Shown: positions 15,966 through 24,741, numbered from the stretch's first letter. The stretch is 64,000 bases of DNA from Rhodococcus_G sp042879035 (GCF_042879035.1 NZ_JBIAOU010000002.1:1-64000), one strand, 5' to 3'. Made by a program: numbers and translations. Notes: generated from the sequence alone by a model not told the origin.

Positions 15966-16954
15966 TGACCCTCACGTCCGACCTGCCGGTCCGGGGCGAC
16001 GCTCCCACCCGAGTGCTCGTCGTCGCTGCGGCGAGCACGCCCGCCGACGGTGTCCGCCACCTGCGGCTGGTCGACCCCCGCGGCGCCACGCTGCCGTCCT
16101 TCACCCCGGGCAGCCACGTGGTGGTGTCCTGCGGCACGGACACGGACGGCCGGGCCCGCCGCAACTCCTACTCGCTCACCGGACCCGAACTCGAACCCGA
16201 CGCGTACGAGATCTCGGTCCGGCTCGACCCGTCCGGACGAGGCGGATCCCGCTGGATCCACGACCTGGTTCCCGGGGACACCGTCGAGATCAGCCGTCCG
16301 CGTAGCGCTTTCGCGCCGGTCCTGACGGCGCGGCACCACCTGCTCGTCGCCGGTGGCATCGGCGTCACACCGATCCTGTCCCACGCCCGCGCCGCCGCCA
16401 CCTGGGGGCGGTCGTTCGAGGTGCACTACACCTTCCGGCCCGGGGACGGCCCGCATCTCGACGAGCTGCGTGAGCTGTGCGGGGACGGCCTGCACACCTA
16501 CCACACTCCCGGCGAGTTCTGGTCCACGGTCGGACCGGCCCTGCTCGACCGGCCGCTGGGCACCCACCTGTACGCCTGCGGACCCGGGGTGCTCATCGAC
16601 GAACTCGTCGCCCGCGCCACCGACGCCGGCTGGCCGTCCGCGCGAATCCACTACGAACACTTCGGGGTCGGCGCACTCGACGCGGGGGAAGCGTTCACCC
16701 TCGGCCTGCGGCGCAGCGGCATCGACGTCCCGGTGCCCGCCGGGGTGAGCGCCCTCGACGCGCTCGAACAGCACGGGGTCGCGGTGTCGAACCTGTGCCG
16801 GCAGGGCGTCTGCGGCGAATGCCGCACCCCGGTCGTCGGTGGCGCACCGCTGCACCGCGACCTGTTCCTGACCGCGTCGGAGAAGGACTCCGGCAGCTGC
16901 TTCATGCCGTGCGTGTCCCGCGCCGACGGTGACCGAATCGAGGTGGACCTGTGA
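15965..16954 (+). CDS. Phthalate-dioxygenase-reductase-type flavin/2Fe-2S reductase
   Basis: 329 residues. The order is FMN-binding barrel (ARRNSYSLTG), NAD(P)-binding domain (VAGGIGVTPILSHA and YACGPGVLID), and C-terminal plant-type ferredoxin with CRQGVCGEC plus a distant Cys in SGSCFMPC. It passes electrons from NAD(P)H to the haem oxygenase subunits. It is the only reductase in an operon with two DUF3445 genes, and overlaps the first of these by GTGA. Confidence 0.88.
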   Translation: MTLTSDLPVRGDAPTRVLVVAAASTPADGVRHLRLVDPRGATLPSFTPGSHVVVSCGTDTDGRARRNSYSLTGPELEPDAYEISVRLDPSGRGGSRWIHDLVPGDTVEISRPRSAFAPVLTARHHLLVAGGIGVTPILSHARAAATWGRSFEVHYTFRPGDGPHLDELRELCGDGLHTYHTPGEFWSTVGPALLDRPLGTHLYACGPGVLIDELVARATDAGWPSARIHYEHFGVGALDAGEAFTLGLRRSGIDVPVPAGVSALDALEQHGVAVSNLCRQGVCGECRTPVVGGAPLHRDLFLTASEKDSGSCFMPCVSRADGDRIEVDL

Positions 16955-17946
16955 CGGCCGTCGCCCTGCCCGCCCGTGTGGTGCGATTCCCCTTCCCGTT
17001 CCCGCACGAGACGTACCGGTACAGCACCAATGTCGAGCCCGCGGGCGCCCGTGCGGTCACCGCGGCGGGCAGCTGGGGCGACCACCCGGTCGACATCGAC
17101 GAGTACTACCGGGACGAGCTCGCCGAGCGGGAGCGCATTCTCGCCGCGGACCCGTCCCGCTTCCAGGCGCTGCCGCACATGGACGTCGCGCAGTGGGAGG
17201 CGATGACGACCGTGATGCGGATGCTCGTCGACGCCTACCCGGACCGGTTCACCCTGGACCGCGACGGCGAGCAATGGCGCTGGCGCAACCATGAACTCGG
17301 CTGGGACCAGTCGTTCGCGTACAGCCGCGCCGACACGCTGCCCGATCCGCCGCTGCGCTGTCTCGGCAGGCAGATCCAGGAGGACGTGGTCCTGCTCGAC
17401 CAGCGCGAGGGTGCGCTGTGGGGTGACGCCGGGCTCGTGACGTTCGCGGCCGACTGGTCGCTGCGCTTCGACGTCGGTATGAGTTTCCTGCAGATCCACG
17501 GCCCCGTACCGCGCGTGCACGAGGAGGGTGTCATCCCGCGCGCCCAGCAGTTCCTCATGGGATTGCAACCGGGACAGCGGTATCGGCGCACCAACTGGAC
17601 GCTGACCGTGGACCGGCGCCGGGACACCGCGACCGAGACGTATCCCGACTGGGGGCCGGACCGTCGGCTGCTCGGCGAGGGCCCGGAAGCCGAAGTCGGT
17701 GACCGCCTGCACCTGCGGGTGGAGGTGCAGCACCTGATCCGGCTCGGTGCCTCCGGCGCGATCCTGTTCCTGATCCGCACCCACCTGTTGCCGCTCGTCG
17801 ATGTCGCGCTGGTCCCCGAGTGGGCGCAGCGACTGCACGACGTGCTCGTCGAACTGCCCGAGGACATGGCGGACTACAAGGGCGTCACCCGCACCCGCGG
17901 CCCCGGGATCGACTGGCTCCGTGAGTATGCGGGGGTGAGTGTGTGA
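16951..17946 (+). CDS. DUF3445 haem-dependent oxidative N-demethylase subunit, copy 1
   Basis: 331 residues spanning the whole DUF3445 family. Recognisable parts are FPFPFPHETYRYSTNVEP at the start, HMDVAQWEAM, the RQIQEDVVLLD strand, the GMSFLQIHGPVPRV segment and the RVEVQHLIRL helix near the end. Characterised members bind haem in a PAS-like fold and demethylate dimethylamine oxidatively to methylamine and formaldehyde. It is translationally coupled on both sides. Substrate assignment rests on family and context. Confidence 0.82.
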   Translation: MTAVALPARVVRFPFPFPHETYRYSTNVEPAGARAVTAAGSWGDHPVDIDEYYRDELAERERILAADPSRFQALPHMDVAQWEAMTTVMRMLVDAYPDRFTLDRDGEQWRWRNHELGWDQSFAYSRADTLPDPPLRCLGRQIQEDVVLLDQREGALWGDAGLVTFAADWSLRFDVGMSFLQIHGPVPRVHEEGVIPRAQQFLMGLQPGQRYRRTNWTLTVDRRRDTATETYPDWGPDRRLLGEGPEAEVGDRLHLRVEVQHLIRLGASGAILFLIRTHLLPLVDVALVPEWAQRLHDVLVELPEDMADYKGVTRTRGPGIDWLREYAGVSV

Positions 17947-18437
17947 GCGCCGGATTCGACTGGGACGCAGACGAGTGCGGACTCGGCACCGTCGACGCCG
18001 GGGGCCGGGTCTTCCTGATCGCGGCGCTCGGCGACTGCCCCGACGCGCGGGCGGCGGCCGCGGAGTGGTGCGCCCAGGCGATCGCGCTCGGTCGGACCGC
18101 GACCGTGCTGTCCGGCGCCGACACCGACGCGGTACGGGAGGCGGTGGACGGGGCCCGCGCCGGCAGTCGAGTGATGCTCGCCGGCGCGGAACGTGACCTG
18201 ATGGCTGCGGTCGCCGCGGTGCGGGCCGCGGGTGCACTGCCGTCCGAGGTGACCACGCACCTGACCGTGCGCGGCGGCGTCGCGGTGTTCTGTCCCCACT
18301 GCGCCACCGCCCAGGACGCCGCCGTCGCGCCGGGCGGCCGCGTCCGCTGCGCGACCTGCGGCACCGTGCTCGAGGTGCGATCCCACCGATCGTCGCACCA
18401 CGGCACCTATCTCGGTGCGGTTGCGGAAGCTGCCTGA
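17943..18437 (+). CDS. DmmA-like dimethylamine monooxygenase accessory subunit, copy 2
   Basis: 164 residues from a GTG overlapping the preceding stop (GTGA). It parallels the protein at 15438: an N-terminal alpha/beta region with SRVMLAGAERDLMAAVAAVR, then CPHC and CATC pairs and a closing SSHHGTYLGAVAE. Clear but low sequence similarity suggests an old duplication rather than a recent one. It sits between the two DUF3445 genes. Confidence 0.75.
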   Translation: MSAGFDWDADECGLGTVDAGGRVFLIAALGDCPDARAAAAEWCAQAIALGRTATVLSGADTDAVREAVDGARAGSRVMLAGAERDLMAAVAAVRAAGALPSEVTTHLTVRGGVAVFCPHCATAQDAAVAPGGRVRCATCGTVLEVRSHRSSHHGTYLGAVAEAA

Positions 18438-18475
18438 CGCCGGGAGGATCCACCCAACCCGAACGAGGAGGACGC

Positions 18476-19477
18476 GTGACCACATCTGTGCACACCAGTG
18501 ATCTTTCCCGGCTTCCCTGGCCTTTCCCGGAGGGCGAGAACACGTTTCGGTACGCCGTCAACGTCGAACCGGCTCCGCGTTTCACCCCCACCCCGACCGG
18601 TGGCTGGGGCGAGCACATCGTGGACCTGGGCCCCGACTATCTCGAGATGGCAGCGTTGCGGGCCGAGGTACTGGCCGCGGACCCGGGACGGGTGCAGGTG
18701 CTGCCCCACATGACGCCGGCGTGCTGGGACGTCATGCTGTACCTGATGGGGCAGTTGGCGGCATCGTATCCGGAGTCGATGGAGCTCCACCGCGACGGCA
18801 CCGAATATCGTTGGGTCAATAGGCTTCTCGGCATCGACCAGGACTTCCTTCTCGGCAACCTCGGCACCCTGCCGGAGCATCCGTTGACGTTCATCGGCCG
18901 CCAGGTCCCGGACGACGTCCTGCTGCTCACCGAACGCGACGGCCGGCTGTGGTTCGACGCCGCGCTGGTCACCTCGTCGGCCGACTGGTCCGTGAAGTTC
19001 GACATCGGCATGAACTTCGACGAGATCCACCGCCCCGTACCCGGATTGACACCCGGCGGCGTCACCGGCCGGGCCGAGCAGTTCCTGCAGCGGCTGACCA
19101 CCGACCAGGTGTACCGCCGGGTGAACTGGACGTTCTCGGCGGTCGGATCCCGCCTGCGCGACACCAGCCTCGAGACGATGCCGCGGTGGATGGACGACAT
19201 GCCGCGGTTGATCGCCGACGAGGACTGGGGCCGCATCCAGCTGCGCATCGAACTCGAGCACCTGATCCGGCTGCCGATGACCGGTGCGCTGGTGTTCAAC
19301 ATCCGCACCTACATGGCGCCCCTCGCCGAGATCGCGACCGTGCCGCGGTGGGCCGAACAACTCGCCGACATCGTCGAGGAACTGCCCGCGGAGATCGCCG
19401 CCTACAAGGGGATCGACGGCTACCGGATGCCCGCGATGGCGTGGCTGCGCTCGCAGATCGAAGCCACCGCAGCGTAG
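18476..19477 (+). CDS. DUF3445 haem-dependent oxidative N-demethylase subunit, copy 2
   Basis: 333 residues, start GTG at 18476 behind GAGGAGG. It mirrors copy 1 throughout: LPWPFPEGENTFRYAVNVEP, HMTPACWDVM, GRQVPDDVLLL, GMNFDEIHRPVPGL and RIELEHLIRL. The two copies differ enough to suggest separate substrates or a two-subunit enzyme. It is the last gene of the operon, ending eight bases from pcaG on the other strand. Confidence 0.82.
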   Translation: MTTSVHTSDLSRLPWPFPEGENTFRYAVNVEPAPRFTPTPTGGWGEHIVDLGPDYLEMAALRAEVLAADPGRVQVLPHMTPACWDVMLYLMGQLAASYPESMELHRDGTEYRWVNRLLGIDQDFLLGNLGTLPEHPLTFIGRQVPDDVLLLTERDGRLWFDAALVTSSADWSVKFDIGMNFDEIHRPVPGLTPGGVTGRAEQFLQRLTTDQVYRRVNWTFSAVGSRLRDTSLETMPRWMDDMPRLIADEDWGRIQLRIELEHLIRLPMTGALVFNIRTYMAPLAEIATVPRWAEQLADIVEELPAEIAAYKGIDGYRMPAMAWLRSQIEATAA

Positions 19478-19484
19478 GAAGCCG

Positions 19485-20036
19485 TCAGTAGGTCAGGAAG
19501 ACCGTCTCGTTCTCGCCCTGGAGTCGGATGTCGAAGACGTAGCCGTCGCCGTCGGGGACCGTCACGAGCGTCCCGCGCCGCTCCGGGGCGAGCGAGGCGA
19601 GCAGCGGGTCGGCGGCGAGCGCGTCCTCGTCGGCGGGCAGGTAGGCGCGGGTGAACAGCCGGTTGAGCAGGCCGCGGGCGAAGACCGTCACCGCGAAGAA
19701 CGGCGGGCGGCCGTCCTCGCCGACACCGGGAGCAAGGGTCGAGAACGAGTAGACGCCCTGGTTGTCGGTCGAGGCGCGACCCCATCCGGTGAAGGTCCAG
19801 CCGTCACGGTGCAGGGAACCGGTGCGCTGCACGACCTTTCCGTCCGGTCCGGCCTGCCAGATCTCGAGCAGCGCGTCCGGCACCGGGTCGCCGTTGCCGT
19901 CGAGCACCCGTCCGTGCAGGCGGATCGCGTCGCGGTGGGCGGGCGGGACGAGTTCGTTGTCGCCGTCGAACGGCAACGCGTATCCGAAGAATGGTCCGAC
20001 CGTCTGGCCGGGGGTGGGGGCGAGATGGGTGCTCAT
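19485..20036 (-). CDS. pcaG: Protocatechuate 3,4-dioxygenase alpha subunit
   Basis: 183 residues from the ATG at 20036, the normal PcaG length. The N-terminus TPGQTVGPFFGYALPF is the family signature, followed by the intradiol barrel strands (DALLEIWQAGPDGKV). The alpha subunit lacks the iron ligands of PcaH and completes the active site. Its start overlaps the pcaH stop (ATGA). With PcaH it opens the ring of protocatechuate to 3-carboxy-cis,cis-muconate. Confidence 0.92.
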   Translation of the reverse strand: MSTHLAPTPGQTVGPFFGYALPFDGDNELVPPAHRDAIRLHGRVLDGNGDPVPDALLEIWQAGPDGKVVQRTGSLHRDGWTFTGWGRASTDNQGVYSFSTLAPGVGEDGRPPFFAVTVFARGLLNRLFTRAYLPADEDALAADPLLASLAPERRGTLVTVPDGDGYVFDIRLQGENETVFLTY

Positions 20037-20836
20037 GCGTCGTGGTCCTCCGGTTCGGTCCAGGTCTTCGCGCTGCCGGACAGGACGATGTCCCATCGGT
20101 AGCCGGTGCTCCACTCGTGGGTGGTGACGTCGTGGTCGTACTGCGCGACGAGACGCTCGCGCGCCTTGCGGTCGGTGATGGACTGGAAGATCGGGTCGAG
20201 TTCGAAGAGCGGGTCGCCCGGGAAGTACATCTGGGTGATCATCCGCTGCGTGAAATCGGTTCCGAACAGCGAGAAGTGGATGTGTGCGGGCCGCCACGCG
20301 TTGTGGTGGTTGCGCCACGGGTAGGGGCCGGGCTTGATCGTGGTGAAGCGGTACGAGCCGTCGGGGCCGGTGAGGCAGCGGCCGACGCCCGTGAAGTTGG
20401 GGTCGATCGCGGCGTGGTGCTGGTCGCGCTTGTGGATGTAGCGACCGCCCGCGTTGGCCTGCCAGATCTCGACGAGCTGCCCGGCGATCGGTCGGCCCTC
20501 GCCGTCGACGATCCGGCCGGTGATCACGGTGCGCTCGCCGACGGGTTCGCCGCGGTGCGCGATCGTCAGGTCCGCCTCGAGCGGATCGACGTCCTGGTTG
20601 CCGAACACCGGCGCCCAGAGTTCGATGCCCTCGGGGTCGGCGTGGTGCAGGTCCTTGGTGGGGTGGCGCAGGACGCTGCTGCGGTACGGCGCGTAGTCGA
20701 GGCGCGGCTGGAACTCCTCCACGCCGGAGTGGGTGTAGGCCGTCTCGATGTCGCGGATCTCGGCGAGGATCTCCGACTGGGTCGAGGCGGCGGCGTCGGA
20801 GGACGCCTTCGCTCGGGGATCAGGTGCTGTGGTCAC
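20033..20836 (-). CDS. pcaH: Protocatechuate 3,4-dioxygenase beta subunit
   Basis: 267 residues from a GTG at 20836. The four Fe(III) ligands are in place with family spacing: Tyr133, Tyr172, His185 and His187 (in RPAHIHFSLFG). The N-terminal 15-20 residues are not conserved, so the true start could be slightly inside. It is first in the leftward pcaHG pair, divergent from an IclR gene; an operator-like palindrome lies 44 bases upstream. The pcaB, L and D genes are not in the window. Confidence 0.93.
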   Translation of the reverse strand: MTTAPDPRAKASSDAAASTQSEILAEIRDIETAYTHSGVEEFQPRLDYAPYRSSVLRHPTKDLHHADPEGIELWAPVFGNQDVDPLEADLTIAHRGEPVGERTVITGRIVDGEGRPIAGQLVEIWQANAGGRYIHKRDQHHAAIDPNFTGVGRCLTGPDGSYRFTTIKPGPYPWRNHHNAWRPAHIHFSLFGTDFTQRMITQMYFPGDPLFELDPIFQSITDRKARERLVAQYDHDVTTHEWSTGYRWDIVLSGSAKTWTEPEDHDA

Positions 20837-20879
20837 ATCGGCAGGCTAGGGCGGTGCCTCGCGTCACCGCGACGGTAGG

Positions 20880-20896
20880 CTTTCACTGAGTGAAAG
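20880..20896. promoter_or_regulatory. IclR-type operator between pcaH and its regulator
   Basis: CTTTCAC-TGA-GTGAAAG is a perfect palindrome with 7-base arms in the divergent gap. Related copies stand before pobA (21658-21674) and near pcaI (1718-1732). Confidence 0.65.
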
Positions 20897-20903
20897 GAGG
20901 CTG

Positions 20904-21656
20904 GTGATGGCGGGAAACACCGCGACCCCGGGCGCGACCGTGGTCTCCCGGATCCTCGCGATCCTCGGTGCGTTCGACGAGCAGCACCGGACGTTGACGC
21001 TGACCGCGATCGCCGACCGCGCCGGTCTCGCCCTCCCCACCGCGCACCGCCTGGTCCGCGAACTCCTCGCGGGAGGCGCCCTGGCGCGCCGCGAGTCCGG
21101 CGAGTACGTGGTGGGTCCGCGGCTGTGGGAACTCGGCCTGCTCGCGCCTGCGCGGGCGGGGATCCGCGAGATCGCCTCGCCGTTCCTGCACGACGTCTAC
21201 GGCGCCACCCTCGCCACCGTGCACCTCGCGGTCCGGGAGGACACGCAGGTGCTCTACCTGGACCGGCTCCGCGGGCACGCGTCCGTACCCGTCGTCAGCA
21301 CCGTCGGATCCCGGCTTCCGTTGCACGCCACCGCCGTCGGGAAGGTCCTGCTCGCATACGCCCCGCCCGACGTCCAGGAGCGGGTGTTCGCGTCGCTGAC
21401 CCGGGTCACGCCGTACACCGTGACCCACGTCGGGCGGCTGCGTGAACAACTCCGCCGGATCCATCAGGACGGTTACGCGGAGACCCGTGAGGAGATGAGC
21501 CTCGGCGCGTGCTCGGTCGCCGTCCCGATCCGGTCGTCGGAGGGGCAGGTGATCGCCGGCCTCGGCCTCGTGGTGCCGAGCCTCGAGCGCGACCGGTCCC
21601 GGCTCGTCGCGGCGCTGCAGGTGGCGGCGCGCGGCATCGAGCGGAGTCTGCACTGA
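20904..21656 (+). CDS. IclR family transcriptional regulator of protocatechuate/4-hydroxybenzoate genes
   Basis: 250 residues with an AAAGGAGG ribosome site and GTG (20904) or ATG (20907) start. The winged helix is at about 15-75 (LTAIADRAGLALPTAHRLVR) and the effector domain shows LPLHATAVGKVLLAY and the closing GLGLVVPS. It lies between pcaHG and pobA, with matching palindromes in front of both, so it most likely controls both operons as PcaR/PobR-type regulators do. Confidence 0.87.
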   Translation: MMAGNTATPGATVVSRILAILGAFDEQHRTLTLTAIADRAGLALPTAHRLVRELLAGGALARRESGEYVVGPRLWELGLLAPARAGIREIASPFLHDVYGATLATVHLAVREDTQVLYLDRLRGHASVPVVSTVGSRLPLHATAVGKVLLAYAPPDVQERVFASLTRVTPYTVTHVGRLREQLRRIHQDGYAETREEMSLGACSVAVPIRSSEGQVIAGLGLVVPSLERDRSRLVAALQVAARGIERSLH

Positions 21657-21657
21657 A

Positions 21658-21674
21658 CTTCCGCTCAGCGAAAG
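21658..21674. promoter_or_regulatory. IclR-type operator before pobA
   Basis: CTTCCGC-TCA-GCGAAAG has the same 7-3-7 layout as the site at 20880-20896, with one arm mismatch. It starts two bases after the stop codon of the regulator and 44 bases before the pobA start. Confidence 0.6.
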
Positions 21675-21718
21675 ACGATGCTGGGTCGCTCGCGCGATGG
21701 TCGGCTTCACTGGGCGCC

Positions 21719-22894
21719 ATGCGTACCGAGGTAGCCGTCATCGGCGCCGGCCCCGCCGGTCTCCTGCTGTCCCACCTGCTCGCCGAACAGGGCGTCGAGT
21801 CCGTTGTCATCGAGACCCGCACCCAGGAGTACGTGCTCTCCCGAATCCGCGCGGGCATCCTCGAACACTCGACGGTCGATCTGCTCGACTCCGTCGGCCT
21901 CGGTGAGCGGCTGCGGCGCGAGGGGCAGGAGCACCGCGGCATCCATCTGCAGACGCCCGGCGAGCGCCACCACCTCGACTTCGTCGACCTGTGCGGACGC
22001 AGCGTGTGGGTGTACGGCCAGACCGAGGTGACTCGGGACCTCGTCGACGCGCGGGAGGCCGCCGGTCAGCAGTTCTTCTACGGCGTCACCGAGACCGCCC
22101 TGCACGACATCGAGACCGATTCGCCGTACGTCACCTTCGTCGACGCGGACGGCACCGAGCAGCGCGTCGATGCGGCCGTGATCGCCGGATGCGACGGCTC
22201 GTTCGGCCCCAGCCGCGCGGCGATTCCCGACAGCGTCCGCCGGACGTGGGAGCGCGTCTACCCGTACTCGTGGCTCGGCATCCTCGCCGACGTCGCCCCG
22301 TCCACCGACGAACTCATCTACGCCTGGCATCCCGACGGCTTCGCGATGCACTCGATGCGCTCGGACACCGTCAGCCGGCTCTACCTGCAGGTACCGAACG
22401 GGACCGATGTCGCGGACTGGTCCGACGACCGCGTCTGGGCGGCGCTGTCCACCCGCCTCGGCGCCGGAATCGACGACTGGACACTGCGATCCGGCCCGAT
22501 CACCGAGAAGAGCGTGCTGCCGATGCGCAGCTATGTGCAGACACCGATGCGTCACGGCCGTCTGTTCCTCGCCGGCGACGCCGCGCACATCGTCCCGCCG
22601 ACCGGTGCCAAGGGACTGAACCTCGCCGTCGCGGACGTCGCGCTGCTCGCCCCGGCCCTGATCTCGTTGCTGCGCAAGAACGACGACACCCTCGCCGACG
22701 CCTACAGTGACAGCGCGCTGCGCCGCGTCTGGCGCTGCACCCACTTCTCCTGGTGGATGACGACGATGTTGCACCGTAGCGGAGACCCCTTCGACGCGCA
22801 GTTGCAGCTCTCGCAGCTGCGCTGGGTGGCGAGCAGCACCGCCGGCGCCACCGGACTCGCCGAGAACTACGCCGGCCTGCCCATCGGGCTCTAG
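21719..22894 (+). CDS. pobA: 4-hydroxybenzoate 3-monooxygenase
   Basis: 391 residues, the length of PobA. FAD-binding motifs are GAGPAGLLLSHLL (about 9-21) and LAGDAAHIVPPTGAKGLNLA near residue 285; a YGQTEVTRDL segment lies between. The substrate-binding region and the C-terminal helix fit p-hydroxybenzoate hydroxylases. It hydroxylates 4-hydroxybenzoate to protocatechuate, the substrate of pcaGH next door. A hairpin terminator follows. Confidence 0.92.
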   Translation: MRTEVAVIGAGPAGLLLSHLLAEQGVESVVIETRTQEYVLSRIRAGILEHSTVDLLDSVGLGERLRREGQEHRGIHLQTPGERHHLDFVDLCGRSVWVYGQTEVTRDLVDAREAAGQQFFYGVTETALHDIETDSPYVTFVDADGTEQRVDAAVIAGCDGSFGPSRAAIPDSVRRTWERVYPYSWLGILADVAPSTDELIYAWHPDGFAMHSMRSDTVSRLYLQVPNGTDVADWSDDRVWAALSTRLGAGIDDWTLRSGPITEKSVLPMRSYVQTPMRHGRLFLAGDAAHIVPPTGAKGLNLAVADVALLAPALISLLRKNDDTLADAYSDSALRRVWRCTHFSWWMTTMLHRSGDPFDAQLQLSQLRWVASSTAGATGLAENYAGLPIGL

Positions 22895-22906
22895 CCAGCT
22901 GGTTCC

Positions 22907-22946
22907 GTGAGTCCTTTCGGCCCTCCTGCGGACCGGAAGGACTCAC
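22907..22946. terminator. Bidirectional terminator hairpin
   Basis: 14-base arms (22907-22920 and 22933-22946, one mismatch) lie between the convergent ends of pobA and the L,D-transpeptidase gene. Confidence 0.75.
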
Positions 22947-22951
22947 AGGCG

Positions 22952-24187
22952 CTACAGGGCGCTACCCACCAGCCACTCGTCCCACGGCACGCTCCAGTCG
23001 CCGTTCTGCCACACCTCGAGCGGGGCGCCGCCGGTGTTGCGGACCTCGACGACGTCGCCGGGCCGGGAGAAGTTGAAGAACCACTGGGCGTTGGTCGGGT
23101 TCAGGTTCAGGCAGCCGTGTGAGGTGTCGGTGTTGCCCTGCGCCCACACGCTCGACGCCAGTTCGTGCAGGTAGATCCCGTCGGTGCTGATCCGCGTCGC
23201 CCAGTTGATGGACTCCTTGTAGCCGAGACGTGAGTTGATCGGCAGCCCGTACGTCGAGGAGTCCATGATCACCGGGTTCGCCTTGTCCATCACCGTGTAG
23301 GTGCCGGGCTGCGTCCAGAAGGACAGCGTGGTGTTGCCGATCGTCTCGGTGCCGCCCATACCCATCGACGTCGGCATCTCGCGGACCACCTGACCGTTCT
23401 CGTAGACGGTCACCATCTTGGTGTCGTCGTCGGCGATCGACACGTGCGAGTCGCCGATCCCGAACGTGACCGCCTCGTCCTGCTGGCCGTAGAGCCCGTC
23501 GCCGAGCTCGGCGCCGTAGATCTTCGCGTCCACCGACACCGTCGTGCCGGGGGTGTAGTACTCCTGCGGACGCCAGTGCGCGTTCTGGTCGTCGACCCAG
23601 TACCAGGAACCCTGCACCGGGGGATTCGTCGTCACCGTCATCGCCTTCTCCGCCGCGGCGCGGTCGCCGATCTCCTCGTCGAAGTGTGCGACGACCACGA
23701 GCCCGACGCCGTAGGTGCCGCCCTCGGTGATCGACTGCCCACCGGTGGTGTTCAGGTACAGGCGGGTCTGGTTGTTCGGCGCGACGGTGGTGAAGGTGGT
23801 GTTCTTCGTCGTCGGGAGGCCCTGGGAGTCGACCGCCGCCGCGGTGAGTGCGTACGTCTTGCCGTAGCCGAGCGGCTCGCTGGGCTTCCACGACGTCTGA
23901 TCCGGTGTCGTGATGCCCCCGACCACCTTGCCCTCCGGGTTGGTCAGCGTCACCGACGTCAGCGTGCCCTGGGTGACGTCCACCCGGATCGGGCTGAGCG
24001 GGTTGACCGGCGTCGTCGGGTCGGCCGGTGTGAACGCGATGGCGGCCTCGGACTCCCGGACGGTCGTCGTCGCGGGGCCCGTCGACCCGGAGTCGCTCTG
24101 GGAGATCGTGCACCCACCGAGCAGTAGGACGGCCGCTGCCACCGCCGTCAGGGCGATGGACTTGCGACGAAGACGCGACACTGGCAT
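22952..24187 (-). CDS. L,D-transpeptidase lipoprotein
   Basis: 411 residues from the ATG at 24187. A lipoprotein signal peptide ends in LLLGGC (lipidated Cys26). Two Ig-like domains (about 50-240) precede a YkuD catalytic domain, with the nucleophile Cys359 in SHGCLNL and the preceding His in the same fold. It forms 3-3 cross-links in peptidoglycan outside the membrane. The layout matches mycobacterial LdtB/LdtMt2-type enzymes. Confidence 0.92.
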   Translation of the reverse strand: MPVSRLRRKSIALTAVAAAVLLLGGCTISQSDSGSTGPATTTVRESEAAIAFTPADPTTPVNPLSPIRVDVTQGTLTSVTLTNPEGKVVGGITTPDQTSWKPSEPLGYGKTYALTAAAVDSQGLPTTKNTTFTTVAPNNQTRLYLNTTGGQSITEGGTYGVGLVVVAHFDEEIGDRAAAEKAMTVTTNPPVQGSWYWVDDQNAHWRPQEYYTPGTTVSVDAKIYGAELGDGLYGQQDEAVTFGIGDSHVSIADDDTKMVTVYENGQVVREMPTSMGMGGTETIGNTTLSFWTQPGTYTVMDKANPVIMDSSTYGLPINSRLGYKESINWATRISTDGIYLHELASSVWAQGNTDTSHGCLNLNPTNAQWFFNFSRPGDVVEVRNTGGAPLEVWQNGDWSVPWDEWLVGSAL

Positions 24188-24258
24188 GCCTCCCGGATTC
24201 GAGCGGACACCATGCACCGCACGTTCGACTTGACCTCCAGGGTATCGACGAGACCGGG

Positions 24259-24636
24259 TCAGCTGTTTCCGGAGTCTGCCGCCTCGCCCGGGGAGGCGGT
24301 GTTCGCGGTGCCGTGCAGTGCGCCTCCGGCGGCCCGCCAGTCGATCAGCCCCCTCGACATGTTCCGGGCGTCGAAGCCGAACTCGATGAGCATGTTCGCG
24401 GCTCCGGCCGATCGGAGGCCACCGGTGCAGAAGGTGATCAGCAGCCGGTCGTCGGGCAGGTCCTCGCATCGTCGGGGCAGTTCGTCGAGGGGGATGTGAA
24501 TCGACCCGGGGATGTTGTTCCGGTTCCATTCGAACTGTCGACGCACGTCGATGATCAACGCGCCTTCGTCGACCAGTCGCATCGCCTCCGCGGCGGTGAC
24601 CGACGGTGCGTGACGGAGGTAGTGGCGAATTCCCAT
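24259..24636 (-). CDS. Rhodanese-like domain protein
   Basis: 125 residues containing one rhodanese domain. The catalytic Cys70 is in the loop FCTGGLRS; IIDVRRQFEWNRNNIPGSIHIPL is the conserved opening seen in 8-20 residue blocks across the family. It probably handles persulfide sulfur in the cytoplasm. It diverges from a MarR gene across a palindromic operator, so it is a likely target of that repressor. Confidence 0.85.
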   Translation of the reverse strand: MGIRHYLRHAPSVTAAEAMRLVDEGALIIDVRRQFEWNRNNIPGSIHIPLDELPRRCEDLPDDRLLITFCTGGLRSAGAANMLIEFGFDARNMSRGLIDWRAAGGALHGTANTASPGEAADSGNS

Positions 24637-24700
24637 GACTGGCAGTCTCTTTCGTGCGGGCAGCGGCGTCGGCGGGGTGACGGGATCCGAATGTCGCTAG

Positions 24701-24721
24701 AGTTTCAGTCAGTCTGAAACT
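24701..24721. promoter_or_regulatory. MarR operator palindrome
   Basis: AGTTTCAG-TCAGT-CTGAAACT has perfect 8-base arms and lies between the rhodanese and MarR genes, 20 bases before the MarR start. Confidence 0.6.
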
Positions 24722-24741
24722 GGCCGACGGGAGTTGTCAAG

